From Minicystis rosea (GTDB lineage: Bacteria; Myxococcota_A; Polyangia; Polyangiales; Polyangiaceae), in assembly GCA_001931535.1 (NCBI GenBank), contig CP016211.1, forward strand, positions 2,508,501-2,572,500: a DNA stretch of 64,000 bases, in the 5' to 3' direction. Under the pieces are notes generated by a model. The model was given only the letters and a program-made list of their open reading frames with translations, was not told where the DNA came from and searched no databases. The position numbers and the translations under genes were made by a program. Positions 34,936-42,504 of the stretch are shown here, in pieces (position 1 is the first letter of the stretch; each line of letters begins with the position of its first letter).

Positions 34936-37755
34936 GTGGCTGGGCGCGCCTCCCGCCGCCTCCCCGGCGTTCGCTTCGTCGCCGCGCCGCCCCCGATCGA
35001 TCCGCTGCCGCGCATGGACATCGCGATCCTCGTGGGGTTCGCGGCGGAGGGGCCGCTGCACGTGCCCGTCGCCGTGGAGAGCGCGGCCGAGCATGGAGCC
35101 GTCTTTGGAGAAGACGCCGTGGTGGCTTGGGACGAGCAGCGCCAAGAGCCCGTCTTGGCCCACCTCGGCCCGGCCGTGCGGGCTTTCTTTCGCAACGGCG
35201 GGAGGCGTGCGTGGGTGATTCGGGTCGCCGGCAGCGAGGCCAGCGCGAATCAATTTGCGGTGAGCGCGCTGTTGCGCGGAGGGCCGGGAAACACGCTCGT
35301 TCCTGCATTGGCTCGAGCGCGCTCCGCAGGGAGCTGGTCGGATGGGCTGACCGTGGGCACGGCGCTGCTCGCGCGGCGCGCGCTGCAAGCGAAGGTGGGG
35401 AGGTTCAGCCCTCCGGCGATCGACGTGACCGTCGATGCGGGGACCGAGCTCGTCGCCGGTGATCTGTTGCGGATCACGTTCCGTGATGCGGGTCTCGTGT
35501 GGATGGTGCCCGTCGTGTCGCTCGCGCGCCCCAGCGCGTCGCCGAAGGATGCGGCGCCGCTCGCGCCCGGTCACCCGCGTGTGTTTCGAGCTTGGGCCGA
35601 AGGCGATGCGTCGTTCTGGTTCCGCAGCGGGCCTCCGAGCGCGCCGGTGCCCGACGATCTCGTCGCCGATGTGTTCGCCGGCGAGACGGTGGCGCGATCG
35701 ATCGTGGTGACCGATGGGCCGACGTGGAAGGACGACGAGGCTCGGCTCGTGCTGAAGGCAAAGCTCGCGGAAGCGCCCGTGGAAGGCGCGTTCCTGCGGG
35801 TCGATCTCGGCACCGAAGAATTGTGGATGCCTGTGCGCCGCGTGCGGCTCGATGGTGCCGGTGGTGACGAGACCATCGAGGTGAGCGGACCGGGCCTTCG
35901 CTACCAGAAGGCGCCGCCGTCGAGCGCGGTGCTGGCGGCGCTGCTCGCGCAGGAGCCGGTGGTCGAGCGCCTCCGTCTCGATCTGTGGGCACGCCTCGGC
36001 GATGCGCCGCCGGTGCGGCTTTCCGATCTGGGGTTGGGCCGAGCGCATCCGCGTTTTTGGGGGGCGCTGCCGAGCGACGAGCAGCTCTATCGCGATCGTC
36101 TGGCCGATCTGCTTCCACGCGGCGCGCAGCTCACGGACGAGCATTGGGCCGAGCTCTGGCAGGCCGCATCGGGCGTGCGCTTTCCGCTCGCGGGCGATGG
36201 GCGGCCGATGGCTGAAGCCTCCTGCTACTTGCCGGTGGGCATGGCGTTCACGCCCGAAGCTTTCCTCGGCGTGGTGAATCCCGAGATCGCGCCGGTGCGT
36301 GATGGTTTGGCGAAGGCGCCTGCGTCGCCGGGCGCGCTGGGAGAGGCCGTCGCGTTCGACGACATCTTCCTCGATGGCTCGCTCTCGAGCGAGCCCCTGT
36401 CCACGCTCCTCGCCACCGCTGATTTCCTGCGCGATCAGAGCCCGGATGCGCGGCCGTTGCGTGGCATCCACGCGGCCCTCGCCATCGACGAGGCGACGAT
36501 TCTGGCGGCGCCCGATCTCGTGCATCGCCGCTGGCACGTGGGGCCGCGCGCCGTCGCGGAAGATGTCGTCGGCAAGGCGGAGCCCGCGCCGTCGCGAGCG
36601 CGCGGCGCGTTCGCCGATTGCCGGTTGCCACTCGATGCGCCGGTGCTCGTGCATCCGGTCGTGGTGGACGAGACGGGGACGTTCACGCTGCGTTGGACGG
36701 GCGCGTTGGATGCCGGCGAGGGGCACGTGCCGGGCGAGCGCTTCGTCGTAGAAGAGTCGGCGAGCGCGAGCTTCGCGAGCGCGGTGGTGATCTACGATCG
36801 TGTCGAGCCGGAGGTGACGATCCGCGGTCGTTCTCCGGGCGCTTGGTACTATCGCGTGCGCATCGAGAACGCGGCGGGCGCGGGGCCTTGGTCCGCATGG
36901 GTCGAGGTGCAGGTCACGCGCGCCGTGCTGGCCGTGGTGGAGGACGCGGGCAGCTACGATGTCGGGCCGCTCGTGCGCGCGCAGGCCGCGATGCTGCGGA
37001 TGTGCGCGGCGCGGGGGGATCTCTTCGCGCTGCTCTCGCTGCCCGAGCATCATCGCGAGGCGGAGGCGGTCGCGCACCCGGTTCACCTCGCCGCCGAGCT
37101 CGCGGCGGAGGCGACGACGGCGCTCGGGTACGGCGCGCTCTATCATCCTTGGCTCGTGTGCCGAGACGACGTGTCGGGCACGCCCGTGCGACGCGCGCCG
37201 GCCGACGGCGCCATCGCCGGTGTCTTCGCGCGCCGAGCGCTCGCGCGTGGCGCGTGGGTGGCGCCTGCGAACGAGCCGCTCGCGGCCGTGGTGGCGCTCA
37301 CGCCGTCGATCGGACGCGATGCCTTTCAAGCCTTGCAGGATGCGCAGGTGAACTTGGTCCGGCAGGCGCCGGGCGGCTTCCTCACGCTGGCCGAGGACAC
37401 GCTCAGCACCGAAGCGGACTTCGTGCCCATCCACGTGCGCCGCCTGCTCATTCTGCTGCGGCGCGCGGCGCTCGATCTCGGCGCGACCTACGTCTTCGAG
37501 CCCAACGGCGGCGCGCTGCATCGCATGGTGCAGCGTGGCTTCGAGGGGCTGCTCGGTCAGCTCTACGCGCGCGGCGCGTTCTCCGGCAGGACCGCCGACG
37601 CTGCGTTCCAAGTCGTGGCCGGCGCGTCCGCGGGCGCGATGGATGCCGGTTGTTTCTCGGTCGATCTGCGCGTCGCTCCGGCGGCAGCCCTGCGCTTCCT
37701 CACCGTCCGCTTGGTGCAGACCGGTGAGCGCAGCCAGGTGACGGAGGTGCGTTGA
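34936..37755 (+). CDS. eCIS sheath protein 2, oversized, with FN3-like insert
   Basis: The 939-residue protein is recognisable as a sheath at both ends. The N-terminus has RRLPGVRFVAAPPPIDPLPRMDIAILVGFAAEGPLH and HLGPAVRAFFRNGGRRAWVIRV. The C-terminus has LLILLRRAALDLGATYVFEPNGGAL, then LLGQLYARGAFSG and VRLVQTGERSQ. It is about 300 residues longer than sheath 1. The extra material includes a fibronectin-III-like segment at about residues 578-660 (FTLRWTGALDAGEGHVPGE, WYYRVRIENAAGAGPWSAW). FN3 inserts would sit on the outer surface and could bind sugar or protein. It may form a sheath end ring near the baseplate, as Afp4-like proteins do. GTG start at 34936; its stop overlaps the next ATG. 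Confidence 0.88.
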   Translation: MAGRASRRLPGVRFVAAPPPIDPLPRMDIAILVGFAAEGPLHVPVAVESAAEHGAVFGEDAVVAWDEQRQEPVLAHLGPAVRAFFRNGGRRAWVIRVAGSEASANQFAVSALLRGGPGNTLVPALARARSAGSWSDGLTVGTALLARRALQAKVGRFSPPAIDVTVDAGTELVAGDLLRITFRDAGLVWMVPVVSLARPSASPKDAAPLAPGHPRVFRAWAEGDASFWFRSGPPSAPVPDDLVADVFAGETVARSIVVTDGPTWKDDEARLVLKAKLAEAPVEGAFLRVDLGTEELWMPVRRVRLDGAGGDETIEVSGPGLRYQKAPPSSAVLAALLAQEPVVERLRLDLWARLGDAPPVRLSDLGLGRAHPRFWGALPSDEQLYRDRLADLLPRGAQLTDEHWAELWQAASGVRFPLAGDGRPMAEASCYLPVGMAFTPEAFLGVVNPEIAPVRDGLAKAPASPGALGEAVAFDDIFLDGSLSSEPLSTLLATADFLRDQSPDARPLRGIHAALAIDEATILAAPDLVHRRWHVGPRAVAEDVVGKAEPAPSRARGAFADCRLPLDAPVLVHPVVVDETGTFTLRWTGALDAGEGHVPGERFVVEESASASFASAVVIYDRVEPEVTIRGRSPGAWYYRVRIENAAGAGPWSAWVEVQVTRAVLAVVEDAGSYDVGPLVRAQAAMLRMCAARGDLFALLSLPEHHREAEAVAHPVHLAAELAAEATTALGYGALYHPWLVCRDDVSGTPVRRAPADGAIAGVFARRALARGAWVAPANEPLAAVVALTPSIGRDAFQALQDAQVNLVRQAPGGFLTLAEDTLSTEADFVPIHVRRLLILLRRAALDLGATYVFEPNGGALHRMVQRGFEGLLGQLYARGAFSGRTADAAFQVVAGASAGAMDAGCFSVDLRVAPAAALRFLTVRLVQTGERSQVTEVR

Positions 37756-38243
37756 TGGCGACCCCCGCCGACGAGACCGTCCACTATCCCTTCACCGCGT
37801 TCAACTTCGCGGTGGAGATCCGCGTGCCCGACGTCTCCACCACGGTCTGCAACGCGTCGTTCTCCGAGTGCGATGGCCTCGAGATGACGATGGATGTGAA
37901 GACCATCCGCGAAGGGGGCAACAACGGCGCGCAGATCCGGCTCACCGGTCCGCTCAACTATGCGCAGCTCACGCTCAAGCGGGGGATGACGGCGAGCTTC
38001 GATCTCTGGGATTGGATGGGCGCGGTGCTCGACGATCCCAGCCTGCGCGCGGACGCCGAGGTGGTCGTCTTCGCGCCCGATGGAACGACGGAGCGCGCGC
38101 GCTTCGTGCTCACGCGCTGCCTGCCCGTGAAGCTCAAGGCGCCGCCGCTCAATGCCAAGGATGGGATGGTCGCGATCGAAGAGCTTCAGCTCGCGTACGA
38201 ATCGCTCCGCCTCAAGCGCCCCGGCACCGGGGGGAACGGTTAG
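37755..38243 (+). CDS. eCIS inner tube protein 2 (gp19-like)
   Basis: The 162-residue protein shares the tube fold with the protein at 34479: YPFTAFNFAVEIRVPDVSTT, ASFSECDGLEMTMDVKTIREGG, YAQLTLKRGMTASFDLWDWMG and MVAIEELQLAYESLRL. As in Afp and PVC, a second tube protein probably forms the first rings over the spike. The ATG at 37755 overlaps the sheath 2 stop. Confidence 0.92.
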   Translation: MATPADETVHYPFTAFNFAVEIRVPDVSTTVCNASFSECDGLEMTMDVKTIREGGNNGAQIRLTGPLNYAQLTLKRGMTASFDLWDWMGAVLDDPSLRADAEVVVFAPDGTTERARFVLTRCLPVKLKAPPLNAKDGMVAIEELQLAYESLRLKRPGTGGNG

Positions 38244-38267
38244 CGCGCGGCGCGCCGAGGAGAAACC

Positions 38268-38990
38268 ATGCCCGAGCTCGCCAAAGCCGAGATCCGTCAG
38301 CTCGACGCCGACTTCGATCAAGAGATCGAGAAGGACACTTGGACCAAGGTCCAATTCAACCCGGAGTCGCTCAAGGTCAGCTTCGCCAACCAAGTGGCTA
38401 CGCCGTCCGGGTCCGGTGATCAGAATGGATCGCCGTCGCGGCTCTTCGTGGGCGCGGGCACGACCAAGCTCGCGGTGCAGCTCTGGTTCGACGTCACCGG
38501 CGGCGCGCCGCAGACCGACGAGTCCGGCGCGGTCATCGACGACGTGCGGCGATTGACGCAGAAGGTGGCCTTCTTCATCACGCCCAAGAAGGACGCGAAG
38601 GACCCGAAGAAATTCGTTCCGCCGGCGGTTCGGTTCCTCTGGGGATCGTTTCAGTTCGACGGGATCATGGAGTCGCTCGAGGAGTCGCTCGAGTTCTTCT
38701 CGTCCGAAGGCAAGCCGCTGCGCGCCAGCGTGAGCCTCAACCTCACGCAGCAGAAGATCACCAAGTTCGTCTTTCGCGACACCGCTCCGCCGGGCGCGGG
38801 TGACGGCGGTGATCCGGCGGGCACGCGCCCGCTCACGCCTGCGCCGTCCGGCTCGACGGTGCAGGGCCTCGCCGCGCAGCAAGGGAAGGGCGGCGACTGG
38901 CAAGGCATCGCCGCCGCCAACGACGTCGAGAACCCGAGGAAGCTCCCGCCGGGGCAGCTCCTCGACATGAACCGCAGCCGGCCGAGCTGA
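38268..38990 (+). CDS. eCIS tube-baseplate adaptor with LysM (Afp7-like)
   Basis: The 240-residue protein begins with the CIS tube-like domain (WTKVQFNPESLKVSFANQ, residues 25-42; KLAVQLWFDVTG; RFLWGSFQFDGIMESLEESLEFFSSEG). It ends in a LysM-like segment (DWQGIAAANDVENPRKLPPGQLLDM). In Afp/PVC the equivalent protein links the tube to the spike and baseplate. A Gly/Pro linker at about 180-205 joins the two parts. Confidence 0.88.
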   Translation: MPELAKAEIRQLDADFDQEIEKDTWTKVQFNPESLKVSFANQVATPSGSGDQNGSPSRLFVGAGTTKLAVQLWFDVTGGAPQTDESGAVIDDVRRLTQKVAFFITPKKDAKDPKKFVPPAVRFLWGSFQFDGIMESLEESLEFFSSEGKPLRASVSLNLTQQKITKFVFRDTAPPGAGDGGDPAGTRPLTPAPSGSTVQGLAAQQGKGGDWQGIAAANDVENPRKLPPGQLLDMNRSRPS

Positions 38991-39003
38991 CGAGGAGACC
39001 TCC

Positions 39004-39183
39004 ATGGCCGTCACCATCGAGAAGTTCGACTTGCTCCCGGGCGCGCCCGCTGCGGCCGCGCCGGCACCTGCGCCCGAGCAAAAGGGCGAGGGCGGCGAGG
39101 CTTCGCAACAACCTTCGCGACACGACGTGATCCGCATCCTCCGCGAGGAGCACACCCGCCGCGCGCGGGTCTCCGCGCACTGA
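39004..39183 (+). CDS. Small eCIS-associated protein, 59 residues
   Basis: This short gene starts with ATG 39004 after GAGGAG and ends with TGA at 39183, seven bases before the spike gene. The product is MAVTIEKFDLLPGAPAAAAP, an Ala/Pro-rich middle, then a helical tail (RHDVIRILREEHTRRARVSAH). Its position between adaptor and spike recalls the very small gene at a similar place in Afp/PVC loci. Its tail could dock on a baseplate neighbour. The function is unknown. Confidence 0.6.
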   Translation: MAVTIEKFDLLPGAPAAAAPAPAPEQKGEGGEASQQPSRHDVIRILREEHTRRARVSAH

Positions 39184-39189
39184 GCGAAC

Positions 39190-40266
39190 ATGGCGCAGGG
39201 CTCGCAAGACAACCGCTTCCGCCCGGCTCGACCGACGATCAACGTCGCCGGGAAGGACGAGGACGCCCTCAAGAACGGGCTCCTCGATCTGCTCGTCGTG
39301 GAGACGACGAACGGGCTCTATCGGTGCGAGGCGCGCTTCGGCAACTGGGGCAAGGTCGGCACGGACGTCGGCGTGCTCTACCTCGATCGCAAGACGCTCG
39401 ACTTCGGCACCCCGCTCAAAATCAAGCTCGGTGACGATCCCATCTTCGAAGGTCGCATCACCGCGCTCGAAGCGCATTTTCTCGAAGGGGCGTCGCCCGA
39501 GATCACGGTGCTCGCCGAAGATCGTTTGGAGAAGCTGCGCATGGTGCGCCGCAGCCGCACCTTCGCGGATGTCAGCGACGCTGACGTGTTCCAGCAGATC
39601 GCGGCCGATCACTCGTTGCAAGCGGCGGTGGACGTGACGGGCCCGACGCACAAGGTGTTGGCTCAGCTCAACCAGAGCGATCTCGCCTTCCTGCGCGAGC
39701 GCGCGCGCGCCATCGACGCCGAGGTGTGGGTCGACGGGCGCACGCTGCACGTGCAGTCGCGGGCGAAGCGCGACGGCGGCACGGTCGAGCTCAAGCAGGG
39801 GAAGGACCTGCTCGAGTTCTCGGTGATGGCCGATCTCTCCGAGCAGCGCAGCAGCGTGACCGTGGGCGGTTGGGACGTCGCGGGGAAGAGCGCCGTGCAC
39901 GAGAAGGCCGACAAATCCGCCATCGGCGGCGAGCTCGGGCAGGACACGTCCGGGCCCGCGATCCTCGAGCAGGCGTTCGAGGCGCGCGACGAGTCGGTGG
40001 TGCATCGCGTGCCGCTCACGAGCGACGAGGCCCGCGCGCGCGCCGAGGCCGAGCTCCGCATGCGCGCGCGCCGCTTCGTGGTGGGCCGCGGGCGGGCGCA
40101 GGCCAACGGCAAGCTCCGCGTGGGGAGCTTCGTGAAGCTGAGCGGCCTCGCGCCGCTGTTCGACGGCAAATACTACCTCGCCGAGGTCCGCCACATCTTC
40201 GAAGGACCGAAGGGGATTCGCACCGAGTTCATCGCCGAGCGCCCCGGCCTCGGCCCCACGAGCTAG
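39190..40266 (+). CDS. eCIS spike, gpD-like part (N-terminal half of VgrG)
   Basis: The 358-residue protein carries the phage late-control D domain: GLLDLLVVETTNGLYRCEARF at the start, ITVLAEDRLEKLRMVRRSRTF, DVFQQIAADHSL, and the second beta-barrel with GKLRVGSFVKLSGLAPLFDGKYYL. This is only the first half of a VgrG/Afp8 spike; the gp5-like OB-fold and needle are encoded by the next gene. The ATG at 39190 lies seven bases after the small gene. Confidence 0.9.
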   Translation: MAQGSQDNRFRPARPTINVAGKDEDALKNGLLDLLVVETTNGLYRCEARFGNWGKVGTDVGVLYLDRKTLDFGTPLKIKLGDDPIFEGRITALEAHFLEGASPEITVLAEDRLEKLRMVRRSRTFADVSDADVFQQIAADHSLQAAVDVTGPTHKVLAQLNQSDLAFLRERARAIDAEVWVDGRTLHVQSRAKRDGGTVELKQGKDLLEFSVMADLSEQRSSVTVGGWDVAGKSAVHEKADKSAIGGELGQDTSGPAILEQAFEARDESVVHRVPLTSDEARARAEAELRMRARRFVVGRGRAQANGKLRVGSFVKLSGLAPLFDGKYYLAEVRHIFEGPKGIRTEFIAERPGLGPTS

Positions 40267-40286
40267 CCGAGGACGACGGAGAGAGC

Positions 40287-41003
40287 GTGTTCGACAAGAC
40301 CCCGCTGGAGACGATGCTCGAAGACAGGCTGCCCGCCGGCCTCGGCGGTCGCTTGTACGGCGTGTATTCGGCCATCGTCACCGACGTCGTCGATCCCGAC
40401 GGGCAGGGCAGGGTGAAGATCCGCCTGCCTTGGGCCGTGGATTCAGGCGGCGCGCAGTTCGAGGCGTGGGCGCGCTTGGCGACGTTGATGGGGGGAAACA
40501 AGCGCGGGAGCTTCTTCATCCCCGACGTGGACGACGAGGTCCTGACCGCATTCGAGGATGGTGATCCGCGCCGCCCCTTCGTGCTCGGCGGCCTGTGGAA
40601 CGGCAGCGACGCTCCGCCGGAGACCATGGATTCGGCGGGCAAGAACGACAAGAAGGTCCTGAAATCACGCAACGGCGTGAAGGTCACGCTCGACGATACG
40701 CAGGGTCAGGAGACGTTGATCCTGGAGACGCCCGGCGGTCAGACGGTGACGCTCAAGGATGGGCCGGGATCGGTCGAGATCAAAGATCAGAACGGCAACT
40801 CGCTGAAGATGGAGGCGAGCGGCATCACCATCACGGCCGCTGCGAAGCTCACCATCAACGCGCCCGAGGTTGCCGCGTCGAGCGGCAAGGTCGGCGTCGA
40901 CGCGGGCATCTCCAAGTTCAGCGGCGTGGTGCAGACCGACACGTTCATCGCGACGACGGTGATCGCGACGACGTACACACCGGGCGCGGGGAACATCCTG
41001 TGA
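40287..41003 (+). CDS. eCIS spike, gp5-like part (OB-fold and beta-helix needle)
   Basis: The 238-residue protein has the gp5 OB-fold (GVYSAIVTDVVDPDGQGRVKIRLPW, residues 19-43; FFIPDVDDEVLTAFEDGDPRRPFVLGGLWNG). It is followed by a short repeat region (GVKVTLDDTQGQETLILETPG, SVEIKDQNGNSLKMEASG) typical of the triple-stranded needle. With the upstream gpD-like protein it makes one spike. GTG at 40287 has GGAG upstream; the ATG at 40314 is the alternative. No PAAR tip gene is seen next to it. Confidence 0.88.
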   Translation: MFDKTPLETMLEDRLPAGLGGRLYGVYSAIVTDVVDPDGQGRVKIRLPWAVDSGGAQFEAWARLATLMGGNKRGSFFIPDVDDEVLTAFEDGDPRRPFVLGGLWNGSDAPPETMDSAGKNDKKVLKSRNGVKVTLDDTQGQETLILETPGGQTVTLKDGPGSVEIKDQNGNSLKMEASGITITAAAKLTINAPEVAASSGKVGVDAGISKFSGVVQTDTFIATTVIATTYTPGAGNIL

Positions 41004-42097
41004 CGATCGCGGCGCCCGCTCACGACCTGACCTGGGTGGCGGCGGCGCCGCTCTGGAAAGGTGTGTCCGCGGATCGCACGCGGATGCGCAGGCCCGCGCT
41101 GCTGCGGTTCACGTCCGATGCGTTCATGGACGAGCTCTTCGCAGTGCTGCGCTCGCAGGCGCCGGAGACACTCGCCAATCGCGTGCCCGCGCCGGAGGCG
41201 GGCAGCGACACGCTCAAGCTCTATCAGCCGGTGCACGGGCACTTTCATCTCGTGGCGGCGAGCCTCGTCTGCCAACGGCCCGGGCTGCCCGATCACGGGG
41301 TGAACGCGGCGCGCGACGAGAAGGCGGCGTTCGTGCTCCGGCGCGTGGTGGGCGGTGACGAGCTGGCATGGATTCCGGCGACGGATCCGAGCAAGCCCGG
41401 TGCGTGGAAGAAGGTCGACGACAAGGAGTCGATCCTCCCCGACGAGGAGCTCCTGCCGCTCTTCCCGGCGATCTTCACGGACGCAGCGGCGCACCCGCGA
41501 AAGCTGCATTTCGGGGTGATCCCGACGTCGAGCCGCGAGGTCTTCCAGGCCGCGATCGTGACGGATCCGGCCAAGGTCACCGATGACGGCGAGGCGGTGC
41601 TGGCCGCGTCCGATCTCGATCCCAACGCGGCCCTCGTGCCCAAGCTCGGCACGCGCGCAGGCATGCTCTTCACCGTGCGGTGCGTGTATCGGAAGCCGCG
41701 CTGCGAGCCGCGGGAGGCGCCGCTCCTGAGCGATGCGTCGGCGCGCTTCACCATCGGCGGCGTGATGGATCCGGACGCGCCCGCGCGACAGATCCGCATC
41801 CCCATGCCGCTCGACGTGAGCGTCGACGGGCTCAAGAAGTTCAAGCGCTCGGTGGGCTTCGTCCTCTCGAACCAACTGCGCAAACAGCTCTCGACGATCG
41901 CCGATGCCAAGAAGGCGCTCAAGGGAGAGACGGACGCGCCCGACGCGGCGGATCAAGGGGAGATGTGGATCTTCGCGATCCCCATCATCACCATGGTCGC
42001 GATGATCATCCTCATGATCATCGCGACGCTGCTCAACATCGTCTTCTTCTGGATGCCGTTCCTGAAGATCAAGATCCCCATCAAGCTCAAAGGGTGA
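41000..42097 (+). CDS. eCIS-locus protein with C-terminal hydrophobic helices
   Basis: The 365-residue protein has an unassigned soluble part (residues 1-300) with a conserved-looking block TWVAAAPLWKGVSADRTRMRRPALLRFTSD at the start. At the end are two strongly hydrophobic helices (MWIFAIPIITMVAMIILMIIATLLNIVFFW) and a basic tip (LKIKIPIKLKG). It overlaps the spike stop (GTGA) and precedes gp25, the slot where other loci have the PAAR tip. A membrane-inserting tip or baseplate anchor is an inference from position and the helices. Confidence 0.6.
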   Translation: MTIAAPAHDLTWVAAAPLWKGVSADRTRMRRPALLRFTSDAFMDELFAVLRSQAPETLANRVPAPEAGSDTLKLYQPVHGHFHLVAASLVCQRPGLPDHGVNAARDEKAAFVLRRVVGGDELAWIPATDPSKPGAWKKVDDKESILPDEELLPLFPAIFTDAAAHPRKLHFGVIPTSSREVFQAAIVTDPAKVTDDGEAVLAASDLDPNAALVPKLGTRAGMLFTVRCVYRKPRCEPREAPLLSDASARFTIGGVMDPDAPARQIRIPMPLDVSVDGLKKFKRSVGFVLSNQLRKQLSTIADAKKALKGETDAPDAADQGEMWIFAIPIITMVAMIILMIIATLLNIVFFWMPFLKIKIPIKLKG

Positions 42098-42100
42098 TGC

Positions 42101-42493
42101 ATGGATGCCGGGAAAATCCTTGGGCGAGGGATGAGCTTTCCGCCGCGCGTCGGCGCCGACGGGCGCATCGCGTGGTCGGAGGGCGAGGCCAACGTGCGGG
42201 AGTCGATCCGCGTCATCCTCATGACCGAGCTTCGTGAGCGCATCATGCTCCCCGAGTTCGGCGGTGGGCTCGGGCGCTTCCTCTTCGAGCCCAACACCGT
42301 GACGACGCGCGCGCAGATCCGCGAGCGCATCCAGAAGGCGCTGGAGCGCTGGGAGCCGCGCATCGAGGTCGAGTCGGTCAGCGTCGACCCCGATCCCGAG
42401 AGCGCCGACACCGCCGTCGCCACGGTCGTCTACAAGCTCGTCGCCACCCAAGCGCGCGAGCGGGTGAGCCTCGGCGTCACCCTCGCCCGCTAA
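42101..42493 (+). CDS. eCIS baseplate wedge protein (gp25-like, Afp9)
   Basis: The 130-residue protein is a typical GPW/gp25 protein: MSFPPRVGADGRIAWSEGEANV, then LRERIMLPEFGGGLGRFLFEPN with the conserved PEFG motif, and the terminal beta pair. It initiates sheath assembly at the baseplate. It sits between the helix-containing protein and the gpJ-like gene, 3 bases after the former. Confidence 0.93.
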   Translation: MDAGKILGRGMSFPPRVGADGRIAWSEGEANVRESIRVILMTELRERIMLPEFGGGLGRFLFEPNTVTTRAQIRERIQKALERWEPRIEVESVSVDPDPESADTAVATVVYKLVATQARERVSLGVTLAR

Positions 42494-42504
42494 GGAGCCC
42501 GCCC

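Noticed and set aside
34861..37611. Long minus-strand frame opposite sheath 2
   Set aside because: The sheath signatures on the plus strand are unmistakable.
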